Notes under the pieces: model-generated | Database searches by the model: none | Seen by the model: only the letters and a program-made list of their open reading frames with translations | What the model was told of the DNA's origin: nothing | Source: JAVDCA01 sp035764045 | Lineage (GTDB): Bacteria > Pseudomonadota > Alphaproteobacteria > Rhizobiales > Xanthobacteraceae | Length of the DNA: 25,850 nucleotides | Assembly (NCBI GenBank): GCA_035764045.1 | Contig: DASTZX010000258.1 | Location: 1-25,850 of the forward strand | Reading direction: 5' to 3' | In this document: in pieces, positions 9,484 through 17,006 of the stretch | Numbering within the stretch: position 1 is the first letter of the stretch | How the letters are laid out: each line of letters opens with the position of its first letter | Translations under genes and position numbers: made by a program

Positions 9484-9634
9484 GCCGCCTTGCGGCGGTA
9501 CACCGGTTCGTGTGCCGCCCGCGCCTTAAGGGCGCGTGGGCAGGCGCCCAGCGGTCAACCTCACCGCGAAGTGAGTGGCGGGTGATCGCGCGCCCGATTA
9601 TGACAGCGGGGGCGCGGGAGCAACGGAGATCGGC

Positions 9635-10408
9635 ATGTCGGCTCGCCGATATGTGACAGTCGCGGCCCTCGCCGGATCGCTCCTCGCCAGCGTGCCGGTG
9701 ATCGCCGCCGAGCCGCGCGCGGTCATCGAGCTGTTTACCAGCCAGGGTTGCTCGTCCTGTCCGCCGGCCGACAGGCTCCTCGGCGAGTTCGCCAAGGATC
9801 CGACCGTGATCCCGCTCACGCTGGCGATCGACACTTGGGATTACCTCGGCTGGAAGGACACGCTCGCGCTCACCGGCCACGGCAACCGGCAAAAGGCCTA
9901 TTCGCACATGCGTGGCGATCGCGAGGTCTACACCCCGCAAGCGGTCGTCAACGGCACCGCCCAGGCACTCGGCAGCGATCAGGCGGCGATCGAACGCGCC
10001 ATCGCACAGAGCCACCGCAATCCGGCGACGCTGTCGCTGCCGCTCACGCTGACCGTCGCTGACGGCCGCCTGACGGTCGCCGCGCCCGCCGCCAAGCACC
10101 ATGAGGCGAACGCCGAGGTCTGGCTTTGTCCGCTGTCGAAATCGGTCGAGGTCGCGATCGGCCGCGGCGAGAACAGCGGTCACACCATCACGTATCACAA
10201 CGTGGTGCGGCGCTGGTCGAAGCTCGGAGAGTGGACCGGCAAGGCGGAGAGCTGGAGCATCCCGCTTGCCGAGATCAAGTCCGAGGGCGGTGATGCGGTT
10301 GCGGTGATCCTGCAGGACGGCAACAAAGCGGATCCCGGACCGATGATTGGCGCCGCGATGATGTCGCTCGACGCCGCCGCCGCCCCGGACGCCCGCGCCA
10401 ATCCGTAG
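9635..10408 (+). CDS. DUF1223 domain protein (secreted thioredoxin-like)
   Basis: A 257-residue protein with an N-terminal signal peptide (basic start, hydrophobic stretch to about 22, likely cleavage after VIAA). It is followed by the DUF1223 hallmark VIELFTSQGCSSCPPAD (Cys39 and Cys42 in a CxxC motif) and AIDTWDYLGWKD, YTPQAVVNG and GRG...TYHNVVR segments. The N-terminal half resembles a thioredoxin fold, so a periplasmic redox role is plausible but unproven. The ATG at 9635 is chosen because GGAGA lies 5 bases upstream and the signal peptide begins there; an earlier in-frame ATG at 9575 adds a non-hydrophobic tail. The 151-base gap after acnA holds two short GC hairpins (9485-9498, 9520-9536) without T-tracts. 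Confidence 0.88.
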   Translation: MSARRYVTVAALAGSLLASVPVIAAEPRAVIELFTSQGCSSCPPADRLLGEFAKDPTVIPLTLAIDTWDYLGWKDTLALTGHGNRQKAYSHMRGDREVYTPQAVVNGTAQALGSDQAAIERAIAQSHRNPATLSLPLTLTVADGRLTVAAPAAKHHEANAEVWLCPLSKSVEVAIGRGENSGHTITYHNVVRRWSKLGEWTGKAESWSIPLAEIKSEGGDAVAVILQDGNKADPGPMIGAAMMSLDAAAAPDARANP

Positions 10409-10449
10409 CGTCGCCGGCCACCGCGCCTTTTCCCGACAAGCAGCGGAAT

Positions 10450-10476
10450 AAAAAAAGGGCCGGCTTGCGCCGGCCC
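10450..10476 (-). terminator. Strong intrinsic terminator reading on the minus strand
   Basis: On the minus strand this is a perfect 8-bp stem GGGCCGGC/GCCGGCCC with a GCAA tetraloop (10457-10476) followed at once by seven T's (10456-10450). On the plus strand no T-run follows, so it does not fit the upstream DUF1223 gene. The nearest annotatable minus-strand gene upstream of it is only the 30-codon ORF at 10498-10590, so the terminator implies an otherwise unrecognised minus-strand transcript. Confidence 0.8.
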
Positions 10477-10497
10477 GAAGCATAGGGGGATTGAACC

Positions 10498-10590
10498 TTA
10501 CACGGAACAAAAAGAAGTAGAGCCGGCCGGCACAAGCTCCGGGGGGCTGGGGGGCTGAGGAATCCGAAGCCCGTACCGAGCCGAACCCAT
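10498..10590 (-). CDS. Possible 30-aa small protein (or a small RNA) ahead of a strong terminator
   Basis: Not recognised. An ATG at 10590, preceded by GATAAAGG four bases upstream as a plausible ribosome-binding site, opens 30 codons: MGSARYGLRI, then a proline-rich QPPSPPELVPAG, ending STSFCSV. TAA lies 21 bases before the terminator stem. The same frame stays open to an ATG at 10749 (83 codons), but that upstream part crosses an AT-rich stretch (about 10643-10662) with the rare ATA codon, which looks more like promoter than coding sequence. The alternative is a non-coding RNA of roughly 150-180 bases. Between DUF1223 and DUF2794 (10409-10774) I see no other gene. Confidence 0.35.
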   Translation of the reverse strand: MGSARYGLRIPQPPSPPELVPAGSTSFCSV

Positions 10591-10774
10591 GCGACCTTTA
10601 TCCCAAGCCAGATGGACCGCGGCGCGGCCGAAATCGGGCAGCATTATGAAATATTTAACGAACGCGTGATCGCCAAAACGCGCTGCCGTCCTGCGGCGAA
10701 TCGCGCCGACGGCGAAGCTCTTGCCGCCGTGCGCTTTCAGCGCGATCATGACGCTTCAGTGAAGGAGGCGCCGC

Positions 10775-11152
10775 ATGCTGTTCGGCGAGTCTGACCCCAG
10801 CGAGATTCCGCGGGGCGACGGGGATCGCGCCGTCGCCCCGCCACCCTGCGTGACCTTCGAGCGGCGCGAGCTCGGCCGCATCTTCGGGCTCTATGGCCGG
10901 ATGGTCGCAGCGGGGGAATGGCGCGATTACGCCATCGATTTCCTCCGCGACCGCGCCGTCTTTTCGGTGTTCCGCCACGCCGCCGAAGTGCCGCTCTACC
11001 GCATCGAGAAAAACCCCAAGCTTGCGCGCCGCCAGGGCGCCTACAGCGTGATCACCGCGACCGGCTTGATCATGCGGCGGGGCCACGAGCTCGAGCGCGT
11101 GCTGCGCGTGCTCGACAAGCCCGAGAAGAAGATCAGGCTGGTGGCGAGCTAG
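10775..11152 (+). CDS. DUF2794 domain protein
   Basis: A 125-residue cytosolic protein of the alphaproteobacterial DUF2794 family, recognised from VTFERRELGRIFGLYGRMVAAGEWRDYAIDF, FSVFRHAAEVPLYRIEK and RRQGAYSVITATGLIMRRGHEL. No catalytic motif is known for the family and the function is unassigned. The start is secure: AAGGAGG (10762-10768) lies 6 bases before the ATG. The first 25 residues are variable and charged. Its TAG stop shares a CTAG palindrome with the stop of the convergent acetyltransferase gene, a 4-base tail-to-tail overlap. Confidence 0.88.
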   Translation: MLFGESDPSEIPRGDGDRAVAPPPCVTFERRELGRIFGLYGRMVAAGEWRDYAIDFLRDRAVFSVFRHAAEVPLYRIEKNPKLARRQGAYSVITATGLIMRRGHELERVLRVLDKPEKKIRLVAS

Positions 11153-11703
11153 CGAGCCGCCCCTTCCGGGCTGAGCATGGTGCCTGGCGGCTCGGCCGCG
11201 CCCGGTCCGAGCGTGCGCTGCATCAGCACCGAGTCGAGCCAGTGTCCGAACTTGAAGCCGACATGCTCGATCGTGCCGATGAGGCGGAAGCCCAGGGCGC
11301 GGTGCAGTTCGATCGACGGGACCTGGGCGGAATCGCCGATTACCGCGACCATTTGCCGGAAGCCGCGACGCTCGGCTTCGGCGATCAGCGCGCCGAGCAG
11401 GACGCCGCCGATGCCGCGGCGATGCATATGCGGCGCGACATAGACCGAGTCCTCGACGCTCCAGCGGTAGGCCGGGCGCGATCGATAGGGTCCCGCATAG
11501 GCGTAACCTGCGACCGCGCCGTCGATCTCGGCCACCAGGTAGGGATAGCCCGCCTCGACCAGCGTTGTGAGGCGCCGCGTCATCTCGCTGTCAGGGGGCG
11601 GCTCGAGCTCGAACGAGGCGGTGCCGTTCCGCACCGCGTCCGCGTAGATCGCCGTGATAGCCGGAATGTCGGACGCCCGCGCGGGCCGGATCGGAGCGCT
11701 CAT
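11149..11703 (-). CDS. GNAT family N-acetyltransferase (phosphinothricin/methionine-sulfoximine acetyltransferase-like)
   Basis: A 184-residue GNAT enzyme. It starts IRPARASDIPAITAIYADAV and carries TASFELEPP, the substrate-side pattern of the PAT/MnaT subgroup. The acetyl-CoA site is HRRGIGGVLLGAL (motif A, about residues 94-106), followed by VIGDSAQVPSIELHRALGF and FKFGHWLDSVLMQ. Relatives acetylate L-methionine sulfoximine or sulfone, phosphinothricin and similar amines; the natural substrate here is unknown. The gene ends on a TAG shared with DUF2794. The upstream region contains the terminator of the Bax-inhibitor gene, so it should have its own promoter between 11704 and 11753, where no clear box is seen. 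Confidence 0.88.
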   Translation of the reverse strand: MSAPIRPARASDIPAITAIYADAVRNGTASFELEPPPDSEMTRRLTTLVEAGYPYLVAEIDGAVAGYAYAGPYRSRPAYRWSVEDSVYVAPHMHRRGIGGVLLGALIAEAERRGFRQMVAVIGDSAQVPSIELHRALGFRLIGTIEHVGFKFGHWLDSVLMQRTLGPGAAEPPGTMLSPEGAAR

Positions 11704-11754
11704 GGTTCCGCGATACCGCGCTGCCGCAAGCGCTGCCCAGTGCGCAAGCGCAAG

Positions 11755-11786
11755 AAAAAGCGCCCCGGGCGATGGGCCCGGGGCGC
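11755..11786 (-). terminator. Intrinsic terminator of the Bax-inhibitor-1 gene
   Basis: On the minus strand an 11-bp perfect stem (11776-11786 with 11760-11770, 5-base loop) is followed by TTTTT (11759-11755) and CTTG. It begins 26 bases after the stop codon of the Bax-inhibitor gene at 11813, and it separates that transcript from the downstream acetyltransferase gene on the same strand. Confidence 0.8.
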
Positions 11787-11812
11787 CGCAAGCATGTCCG
11801 GATTCCGCGAGG

Positions 11813-12547
11813 TCAGCGACGATCGCCGAACAGGCGGAGCAGGAACAGGAACATGTTGATGAAGTCGAGGTAGAGCGCGAGCGCGCCCATCACCGCCTTG
11901 CGGCCCGCGACGGTGCCGTCGTCCATCGGGTCGTAGAACTCCTTGATCTTCTGCGTATCCCAGGCGGTGAGCCCGGCGAACACCACGACGCCGATGATCG
12001 AGATCGCCCAGTCAAGGCCGCTCGAGTGCAGGAAGATGTTGACCAGGCTGGCGATGATGATCCCGAACAGGCCCATGATCATGAACGAGCCCATCCCGTC
12101 GAGCCTGCGCTGGGTGGTGTAGCCCCACAGCGACAGGGCACCGAAGGATGCCGCGGTGATGAAGAACACGCGCGTGATGGAGGCGTGCGTGTAGACCATG
12201 AAGATGGTCGCCAGCGAGATGCCGAGCAGGCCTGCATAGGCGAAGAACAACAGCCGCGCGGTCGAGGCCTGCAAGTGCCCGATCCGGAAGCTCAGGAAGA
12301 ACACCAACGCCAGCGGCGCGAGCATGACGACGAACACCAGCGGGCTGCCGAACAGCGTGCGGGCGAACTCGGGATTGCTCAGCGTGTACTGGTAGGTCAG
12401 CCAGGCGACCACGCCGGTGAGCGCGACGCCGCCCGTCATGTAGTTGTAGACGCGGATCATGTGGGCGCGCAGGCCCGCATCGATCGCGACGGCACGGTCG
12501 GCGCCGAACCCGCGCGCGGCCGTATAATTACGGTCGAAGTCCGACAT
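11813..12547 (-). CDS. Bax inhibitor-1/YccA family membrane protein (first paralogue)
   Basis: A 244-residue, seven-helix protein of the BI-1/TMBIM family, which includes pH-sensitive calcium leak channels such as Bacillus YetJ. It has the family's hydrophilic start ending IDAGLRAHMIRVYNYM, multiple hydrophobic helices, and the two helices bearing the conserved aspartates: FAGLTAWDTQKIKEFY and LALYLDFINMFLFLLRLFG. The ATG at 12547 is preferred because AAAGGAAG precedes it by 6 bases and family members start at this point; a longer frame to 12715 has no support. It ends with its own terminator. The 222-base region upstream (12548-12769) contains no gene. Confidence 0.93.
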   Translation of the reverse strand: MSDFDRNYTAARGFGADRAVAIDAGLRAHMIRVYNYMTGGVALTGVVAWLTYQYTLSNPEFARTLFGSPLVFVVMLAPLALVFFLSFRIGHLQASTARLLFFAYAGLLGISLATIFMVYTHASITRVFFITAASFGALSLWGYTTQRRLDGMGSFMIMGLFGIIIASLVNIFLHSSGLDWAISIIGVVVFAGLTAWDTQKIKEFYDPMDDGTVAGRKAVMGALALYLDFINMFLFLLRLFGDRR

Positions 12548-12733
12548 CGAAGCTTCCTTTCTGTCGCCCGTCGTTTCCGGGCGCTGAGGCATCGGGATCC
12601 CCCGAATGCCGGCTGCAGCGAATCTAGTCACTGTCCAAGCCAAGTGGAAGGCACCTGCGGGGCGATTGTTAATGCCGCCCGGGCTCCTTGGTTCTACGGC
12701 CGAATGAGTTACCAAACCTTAAGCATTTGGTCC

Positions 12734-12756
12734 GCTGCGGCCAGCCACCCCGCAGC
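12734..12756 (-). other. Stem-loop just downstream of the second Bax-inhibitor gene
   Basis: A perfect 7-bp stem GCTGCGG/CCGCAGC (12734-12740 and 12750-12756) with a 9-base loop lies 14 bases after the stop codon at 12770. No T-run follows on the minus strand, so it is not a classical intrinsic terminator; it may stabilise the mRNA end or act with Rho. It also precedes the first paralogue's 5' region. Confidence 0.4.
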
Positions 12757-12769
12757 CGCAGACCCGCGG

Positions 12770-13603
12770 CTACTCGTCACGCTGCCCCATGCCCTCGAGG
12801 AGCAGGGTGAACAGGTTGACGAAGTCGAGGTAGAGCGACAGCGCGCCGAGAATCGCCGAGCGCTCCGCGATCTCCCCGTCCATGGCGCCATAGAGGTACT
12901 CGCCTTTGAGCCGCTGGGTATCCCAGGCCGTCAGGCCGGAGAACACCAGCACGCCGACGACCGAGACCAGCCATTGCACCGACGAGCTGCCCAGAAACAG
13001 GTTGACGAGGCCCGCCAGGATGATGCCGATCAGGCCCATGGCGGCAAACGCGCCGAGGGCGCCGAGGTCCCGCCGGGTCGTATAGCCCCACAGGGACAGC
13101 CCCCCGAAGGCGGCGGCCGCGATGAAGAACACCCGCGCGATCGAGGTATGGGTGTAGATCAGGAAAACCGATCCGAGCGACACGCCCACCAGCGCCGCAT
13201 AGAGCCAGAACAGCGCCTGCGCGACCGCGGGACGCATGGCGGCGGCATTGAAGCTCAGCCCCAGCACCAGCGCGAGCGGAGCGAAGATGATCAGCCATTT
13301 CAGCGGGCTCACGAACACCATGTAGCCGACGCCGGTGAGCAGAACGTCGCTGCTCTGCACCGCAAGTCCGGCCGGCACCGGAATGACCCGCCCGGCGCGC
13401 AGCACGTAGGAGGCATGGGCGAGATCGTCGGTGACCGAGAGGAGATAGACCGCGAGCGCCGCGACCCCGGTGATCGCCACTCCGATGAGCATGTAGTTGT
13501 AGACGCGCAGCATGTAGGCGCGCAGCCCGGCGTCGATGGCCGCCGTTTCGGACGGCGACATCGCGCGGCTGAAGGCGCTGATGTTGCGATCGAGGTTTGC
13601 CAT
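12770..13603 (-). CDS. Bax inhibitor-1/YccA family membrane protein (second paralogue)
   Basis: A 277-residue BI-1 family protein, clearly paralogous to its neighbour. It shares AAIDAGLRAYMLRVYNYM, IYTHTSIARVFFI, LSLWGYTTRRDLG, FSGLTAWDTQRLKGEY and LSLYLDFVNLFTLLLEGMG, including both conserved aspartates. It is about 33 residues longer, mainly from an extra loop after the second helix (VLRAGRVIPVPAGLAVQSSDVLL). The ATG at 13603 (MANLDRNISAF) corresponds to the MSDFDRNY start of the neighbour; a longer frame to 13723 is not supported. The two genes are in the same orientation with a 222-base gap, so separate promoters are likely. The 182-base region upstream holds the ABC-operon terminator. 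Confidence 0.92.
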   Translation of the reverse strand: MANLDRNISAFSRAMSPSETAAIDAGLRAYMLRVYNYMLIGVAITGVAALAVYLLSVTDDLAHASYVLRAGRVIPVPAGLAVQSSDVLLTGVGYMVFVSPLKWLIIFAPLALVLGLSFNAAAMRPAVAQALFWLYAALVGVSLGSVFLIYTHTSIARVFFIAAAAFGGLSLWGYTTRRDLGALGAFAAMGLIGIILAGLVNLFLGSSSVQWLVSVVGVLVFSGLTAWDTQRLKGEYLYGAMDGEIAERSAILGALSLYLDFVNLFTLLLEGMGQRDE

Positions 13604-13747
13604 ATCGAACAATCGCCCTGCGCGAGCGAATTGCGGTCCCCCGCGCTCGATCGCGCCTGCTCTGATCATCACATCATGGCGGGAATCGCGGCGTCGACAA
13701 GGCGCCTGCGACGCCACGCGCACCTCATAAACCTTTGTAATGGCGTC

Positions 13748-13770
13748 AAAAAGCCGCGATACGCAGCGGC
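13748..13770 (-). terminator. Candidate intrinsic terminator of the ABC exporter operon
   Basis: On the minus strand a short perfect stem GCCGC/GCGGC (13766-13770 with 13753-13757, 8-base loop) is followed by TTTTT (13752-13748). It lies 15 bases after the permease stop codon at 13786. The stem is only 5 bp, so strength is uncertain. Confidence 0.5.
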
Positions 13771-13785
13771 AAAGCGATGAATCGC

Positions 13786-16350
13786 CTACAGATTTCGTAG
13801 CACCGCAGCAGGCTTGCGGCCAAGCGCCGCAAAGGTGCCGACCAACCCGAATGCGAGCGTCACCGCGAGCGCGATCAACGCCGCCGCACTCGCCGGGCCG
13901 CCCTGCCAGACGAATGGCAGCGTCATGATGTCGGCGACGACGCGCCAGGCGGCCACCGATCCGGCCGCCACCCCGAACACGACCGTCGCAAGCCCGAGCA
14001 GCAGGTATTCGAGGGCGTAGGCGGTGAGGAGCTGCCGGCGCGTCGCGCCCAGCGTCTTCAGCACCACCGCATCGTAGACCCGGTGGCGATGCCCGGCTGC
14101 GAGCGCACCGCCGAGCACCAGCACCGCCGCGGCGAGCGTGACGGCACTGGCGACCCGGATCGCGAGCACGAGATTGGTGACGAGCGTGCCGATCGCGTCG
14201 AGCGCGTCCTTGACCCGCACCGCAGTGACGGACGGAAACGCGTTGCCGACCGCCTTCATGAGCGCGCTCTCGTCCGCCGCACCGGCGCCGCCCGGATAGG
14301 TCACCGTGGCGATATCGGTCGCAGGCGCGCCCGCGAAGGCACCCGGCGAGAACACCAGCACGAAGTTGATGCCGAGCGACTGCCAGTCGACCGCGCGCAT
14401 GTTGGCGATCCGCGCAGTGATGTTGCGCCCGAGCACGTTGACCGTCACCTCGTCGCCGAGCTTGAGGCCGAGACCTTCGGCGAGCTTCTTCTCGAAAGAG
14501 AGCAGCGGCGGCCCCTTATAGCCCTTGCCCCACCACTCGCCCTCGACCACGCGCGAGCCCGGCGGAATCTCGCCCGTATAGGTGATGCCGCGGTCGCTCT
14601 GCAGCACCCATTGGGCGTCCTGGCGCGCCTTGATGTCTTGCGCCCTGCGGCCGCCGGCGGCGACGATCCGGCCGCGCAGCATGGGGACGCGCTCGATCGT
14701 CGCGCCCGGGGCCTGCGCGCGCAGGAACGCGTCGAAGCGATCGGCCTCGGCGGCCTGGATGTCGAGGAAGTAGAAGGACGGCGCCCGCTCGGGCAGCGCC
14801 GCCATGAATTGCCGGCGCAGGTTGGCGTCGATCTCGAGCACCGTGACCAGCAGCACCAGCCCGAGGCCGAGCGAGAGCACGACGGTCGGTGTCAGGGCGC
14901 CGGGGCGATGGATATTGGCGATCGCGAGCCGCCAGACGGTCGAGCGCGGGCGCGGCACGCGGCGTGCGATGGCCATGACGGCCAACGCGACGAGCCGCAG
15001 CACCAGGAACACAACCGCAGCCGCCGCCACGAAGATCATCGCGATCCGGCGGTCATAGGCCGCGGCGACGGCGAGCGTTGTGAGCGCAAACGCGGCCAGC
15101 CCGGCCAGCGTTGCATAACGCAGCCGCGGCAGCCGCCGGTCGGGCGCGATCTCGTCGCGAAAGAGCGCGGACGCCGGCACGTCGTGGATGCGGCCGAGCG
15201 GCCAGAGCGCGAAGGTTGCCGCAGTGAGAAGGCCGTAGGCGAGCGCGATTGCGAGCTCGCCCGGATGCAGCGCGGGTGCGAACGGCAGCGGCATCAGCGG
15301 GCGCAGCACGCCGGCCAGCGCGAACGGCAACGCCGCGCCCACGGCGAGCCCGATCGCGGCGCCGAGCGCCGCCAGCACCATGATTTCGGTGAAATAGACC
15401 GCGAAGACGCGCGTGCCGGTCGCGCCCAGCGACTTCAGAGTCGCGATCACGTTCCGCTTGCGGTCGAGATAGTGCTTGGTCGAATTGGCGACCCCGATGC
15501 CGCCGATGAGGAGCGCTGTGAGGCCGACAAGCGCGAGGTATTGCGTGAATCGCTCGACGTTCCGTTCGAGTTGCGGCGTCGCATTGTTGCGGGTCCGGAT
15601 GTCCCAGCCGGCGTCGGGCATTTGGCGGGCCGCTGCGTCGACCACCCGCCGGACCGCCGCCTCGCCCGCGCCGTCGGGGAGCCTGATCCGATATTGCCAG
15701 CGCACCAGGCTGCCGGGCTGCAGCAGCCCGCTCGCGCGCAGCGCCGCCGCACTCAGCATGAGTCGCGGCCCGAAGCCGATCCCGCCCGCAAGCCTGTCGG
15801 GCTCGGCTGTGAGCGCGGCGCGCAGCTCGATGTCCGCATGGCCGATCATGAGATGATCGCCCGGCTTGAGGTCGAGCCGGCTGAACAGCGTCCGATCGGC
15901 GACGGCGCCGAATGCCGCGCCGCGCGGCGCGAGCAGGTTCCGCAATGGCGCCGGCGGATCGGTCGCGACCGCGCCATAGAGCGGATAGGCATCGTCGACC
16001 GCCTTGGCCTCGACCAAGGTGGCGCGCCCGTCCGCCGTGCGCGCCATCGCCCGCAAGGTGGCGACAGCCGAGACCTCGCCCTGTGCAGCGAGGAAGGCGC
16101 GCTCGGCCGGCGTGGCCTCGCGCTGGATCAGGACGAACGACAGATCGCCGCCGAGGATCGACCGCCCCTCGCGCGCCAACCCGTCGACGAGGCCTTGCGA
16201 GAACGACCCGACGCCGGCGATCGCGGCCACGCCGAGCGCGATGCAGGCGATGAACACGCCGAACCCGCGAACCCCGCCGCGCAATTCGCGCACCGCCAGC
16301 CGCAGCGCCGGCCAGCGCAGCAGCGCGGGCGCCGCAGAGGTGACGCTCAC
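13786..16350 (-). CDS. ABC transporter permease, FtsX/MacB-type (YbbP-like)
   Basis: An 854-residue exporter subunit with duplicated FtsX-type permease halves. There is one helix near the N terminus (GFGVFIACIALGVAAIAGV), a large periplasmic domain (about 50-255), a set of helices starting ALVGLTALLIGGIGVANST with the cytosolic coupling segment KRNVIATLKSLGATGTRVF, a central hydrophobic region, a second periplasmic domain, and a final set with the repeat coupling segment YDAVVLKTLGATRRQLL. About ten helices match YbbP, partner of the YbbA ATPase, thought to extract hydrophobic compounds from the membrane. The start is GTG at 16350, overlapping the stop of the upstream membrane-protein gene (GTGA). 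The duplicated LKxLGAT motif is well preserved in both halves. Confidence 0.9.
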   Translation of the reverse strand: MSVTSAAPALLRWPALRLAVRELRGGVRGFGVFIACIALGVAAIAGVGSFSQGLVDGLAREGRSILGGDLSFVLIQREATPAERAFLAAQGEVSAVATLRAMARTADGRATLVEAKAVDDAYPLYGAVATDPPAPLRNLLAPRGAAFGAVADRTLFSRLDLKPGDHLMIGHADIELRAALTAEPDRLAGGIGFGPRLMLSAAALRASGLLQPGSLVRWQYRIRLPDGAGEAAVRRVVDAAARQMPDAGWDIRTRNNATPQLERNVERFTQYLALVGLTALLIGGIGVANSTKHYLDRKRNVIATLKSLGATGTRVFAVYFTEIMVLAALGAAIGLAVGAALPFALAGVLRPLMPLPFAPALHPGELAIALAYGLLTAATFALWPLGRIHDVPASALFRDEIAPDRRLPRLRYATLAGLAAFALTTLAVAAAYDRRIAMIFVAAAAVVFLVLRLVALAVMAIARRVPRPRSTVWRLAIANIHRPGALTPTVVLSLGLGLVLLVTVLEIDANLRRQFMAALPERAPSFYFLDIQAAEADRFDAFLRAQAPGATIERVPMLRGRIVAAGGRRAQDIKARQDAQWVLQSDRGITYTGEIPPGSRVVEGEWWGKGYKGPPLLSFEKKLAEGLGLKLGDEVTVNVLGRNITARIANMRAVDWQSLGINFVLVFSPGAFAGAPATDIATVTYPGGAGAADESALMKAVGNAFPSVTAVRVKDALDAIGTLVTNLVLAIRVASAVTLAAAVLVLGGALAAGHRHRVYDAVVLKTLGATRRQLLTAYALEYLLLGLATVVFGVAAGSVAAWRVVADIMTLPFVWQGGPASAAALIALAVTLAFGLVGTFAALGRKPAAVLRNL

Positions 16351-17006
16351 CACGCGCTCACCGGCTTCGGCATCACGCGGCGCAGGATGAGGTGCGTGGG
16401 CAGGTAAAGCACGAGCGGGAGCAGGATCATCAGCCCCGCCACCCACACTCCGGGCGGCATCCAGTGCTGCGCCTCGGTATCGCTGAAGCCCCACACGTAG
16501 TCGATGTTGACCGGTGTGAGCCCGGGATCGGGCCGTGGCGGCGGCATGAAGAAGAACGAGACCAGCACCAGCGCCCAGGCCACGACGGTCCACGCCGGCA
16601 GGCCGCGCTTGTCATAGCCGACCCGCCACACGAGGTAGACCAGCAGGAAGGGAAGCCAGCCGTGGAACAGCGACAGTCCGCGCAGGAACAGCGAGTGATC
16701 GGCCGCAAACATGTAGTCGGTCAGACCGGTGAGCGGATGGCCGACCAGGTTGGAGAGGAAGTCGATCACCCAGAGCGCCTGCGAAGCGAGGATGCCGACT
16801 GCGCACATCGACACGAGCAGCGGGCTCTCGATCCAGATCGCGACCAGCGTGATGATCAGCGCGACGTCGCAGAAATAGAGGAAATTGGTCGGGCCGTAGT
16901 TGGCGAGATAGACCGGCGCCAGCACCACCATGAAGGCGGTGTAGGCGAGCTTGAGCCACAGCGGAATGCGCCCCGCCGGGGACGCAAGCGTCTCGGTCGT
17001 GCTCAT
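16347..17006 (-). CDS. Polytopic membrane protein of unknown function inside the ABC exporter operon
   Basis: Not assigned to a family with known function. The 219-residue protein has about six to seven hydrophobic helices with distinctive loops: LANYGPTNFLYFCDVALI, ESPLLVSMCAVGILASQALWVIDFL, LFHGWLPFLLVYLVWRVGYDKRGL, and a soluble-looking PPPRPDPGLTPVNIDYVWGFSDTEAQ before the last helix. Its histidines and aromatic-rich loops suggest a membrane-embedded enzyme or carrier, but no catalytic signature is recognised. It overlaps the ATPase stop by 4 bases upstream and the permease start by 4 bases downstream, so all three are translationally coupled. This position strongly suggests joint expression with the transporter. 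Confidence 0.82.
   Translation of the reverse strand: MSTTETLASPAGRIPLWLKLAYTAFMVVLAPVYLANYGPTNFLYFCDVALIITLVAIWIESPLLVSMCAVGILASQALWVIDFLSNLVGHPLTGLTDYMFAADHSLFLRGLSLFHGWLPFLLVYLVWRVGYDKRGLPAWTVVAWALVLVSFFFMPPPRPDPGLTPVNIDYVWGFSDTEAQHWMPPGVWVAGLMILLPLVLYLPTHLILRRVMPKPVSAW

Noticed and set aside
9484..9540. Hairpins CCGCC-TTGC-GGCGG and CGCGCC-TTAAG-GGCGCG after acnA as an intrinsic terminator.
   Set aside because: Neither is followed by a T-run on either strand and the stems are short; termination there, if any, would need Rho.
10591..10749. The 83-codon version of the small minus-strand ORF.
   Set aside because: The added N-terminal part crosses an AT-rich block with a rare ATA codon and has no clear ribosome-binding site; the 30-codon start has AAGG upstream. 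The longer form cannot be excluded fully.
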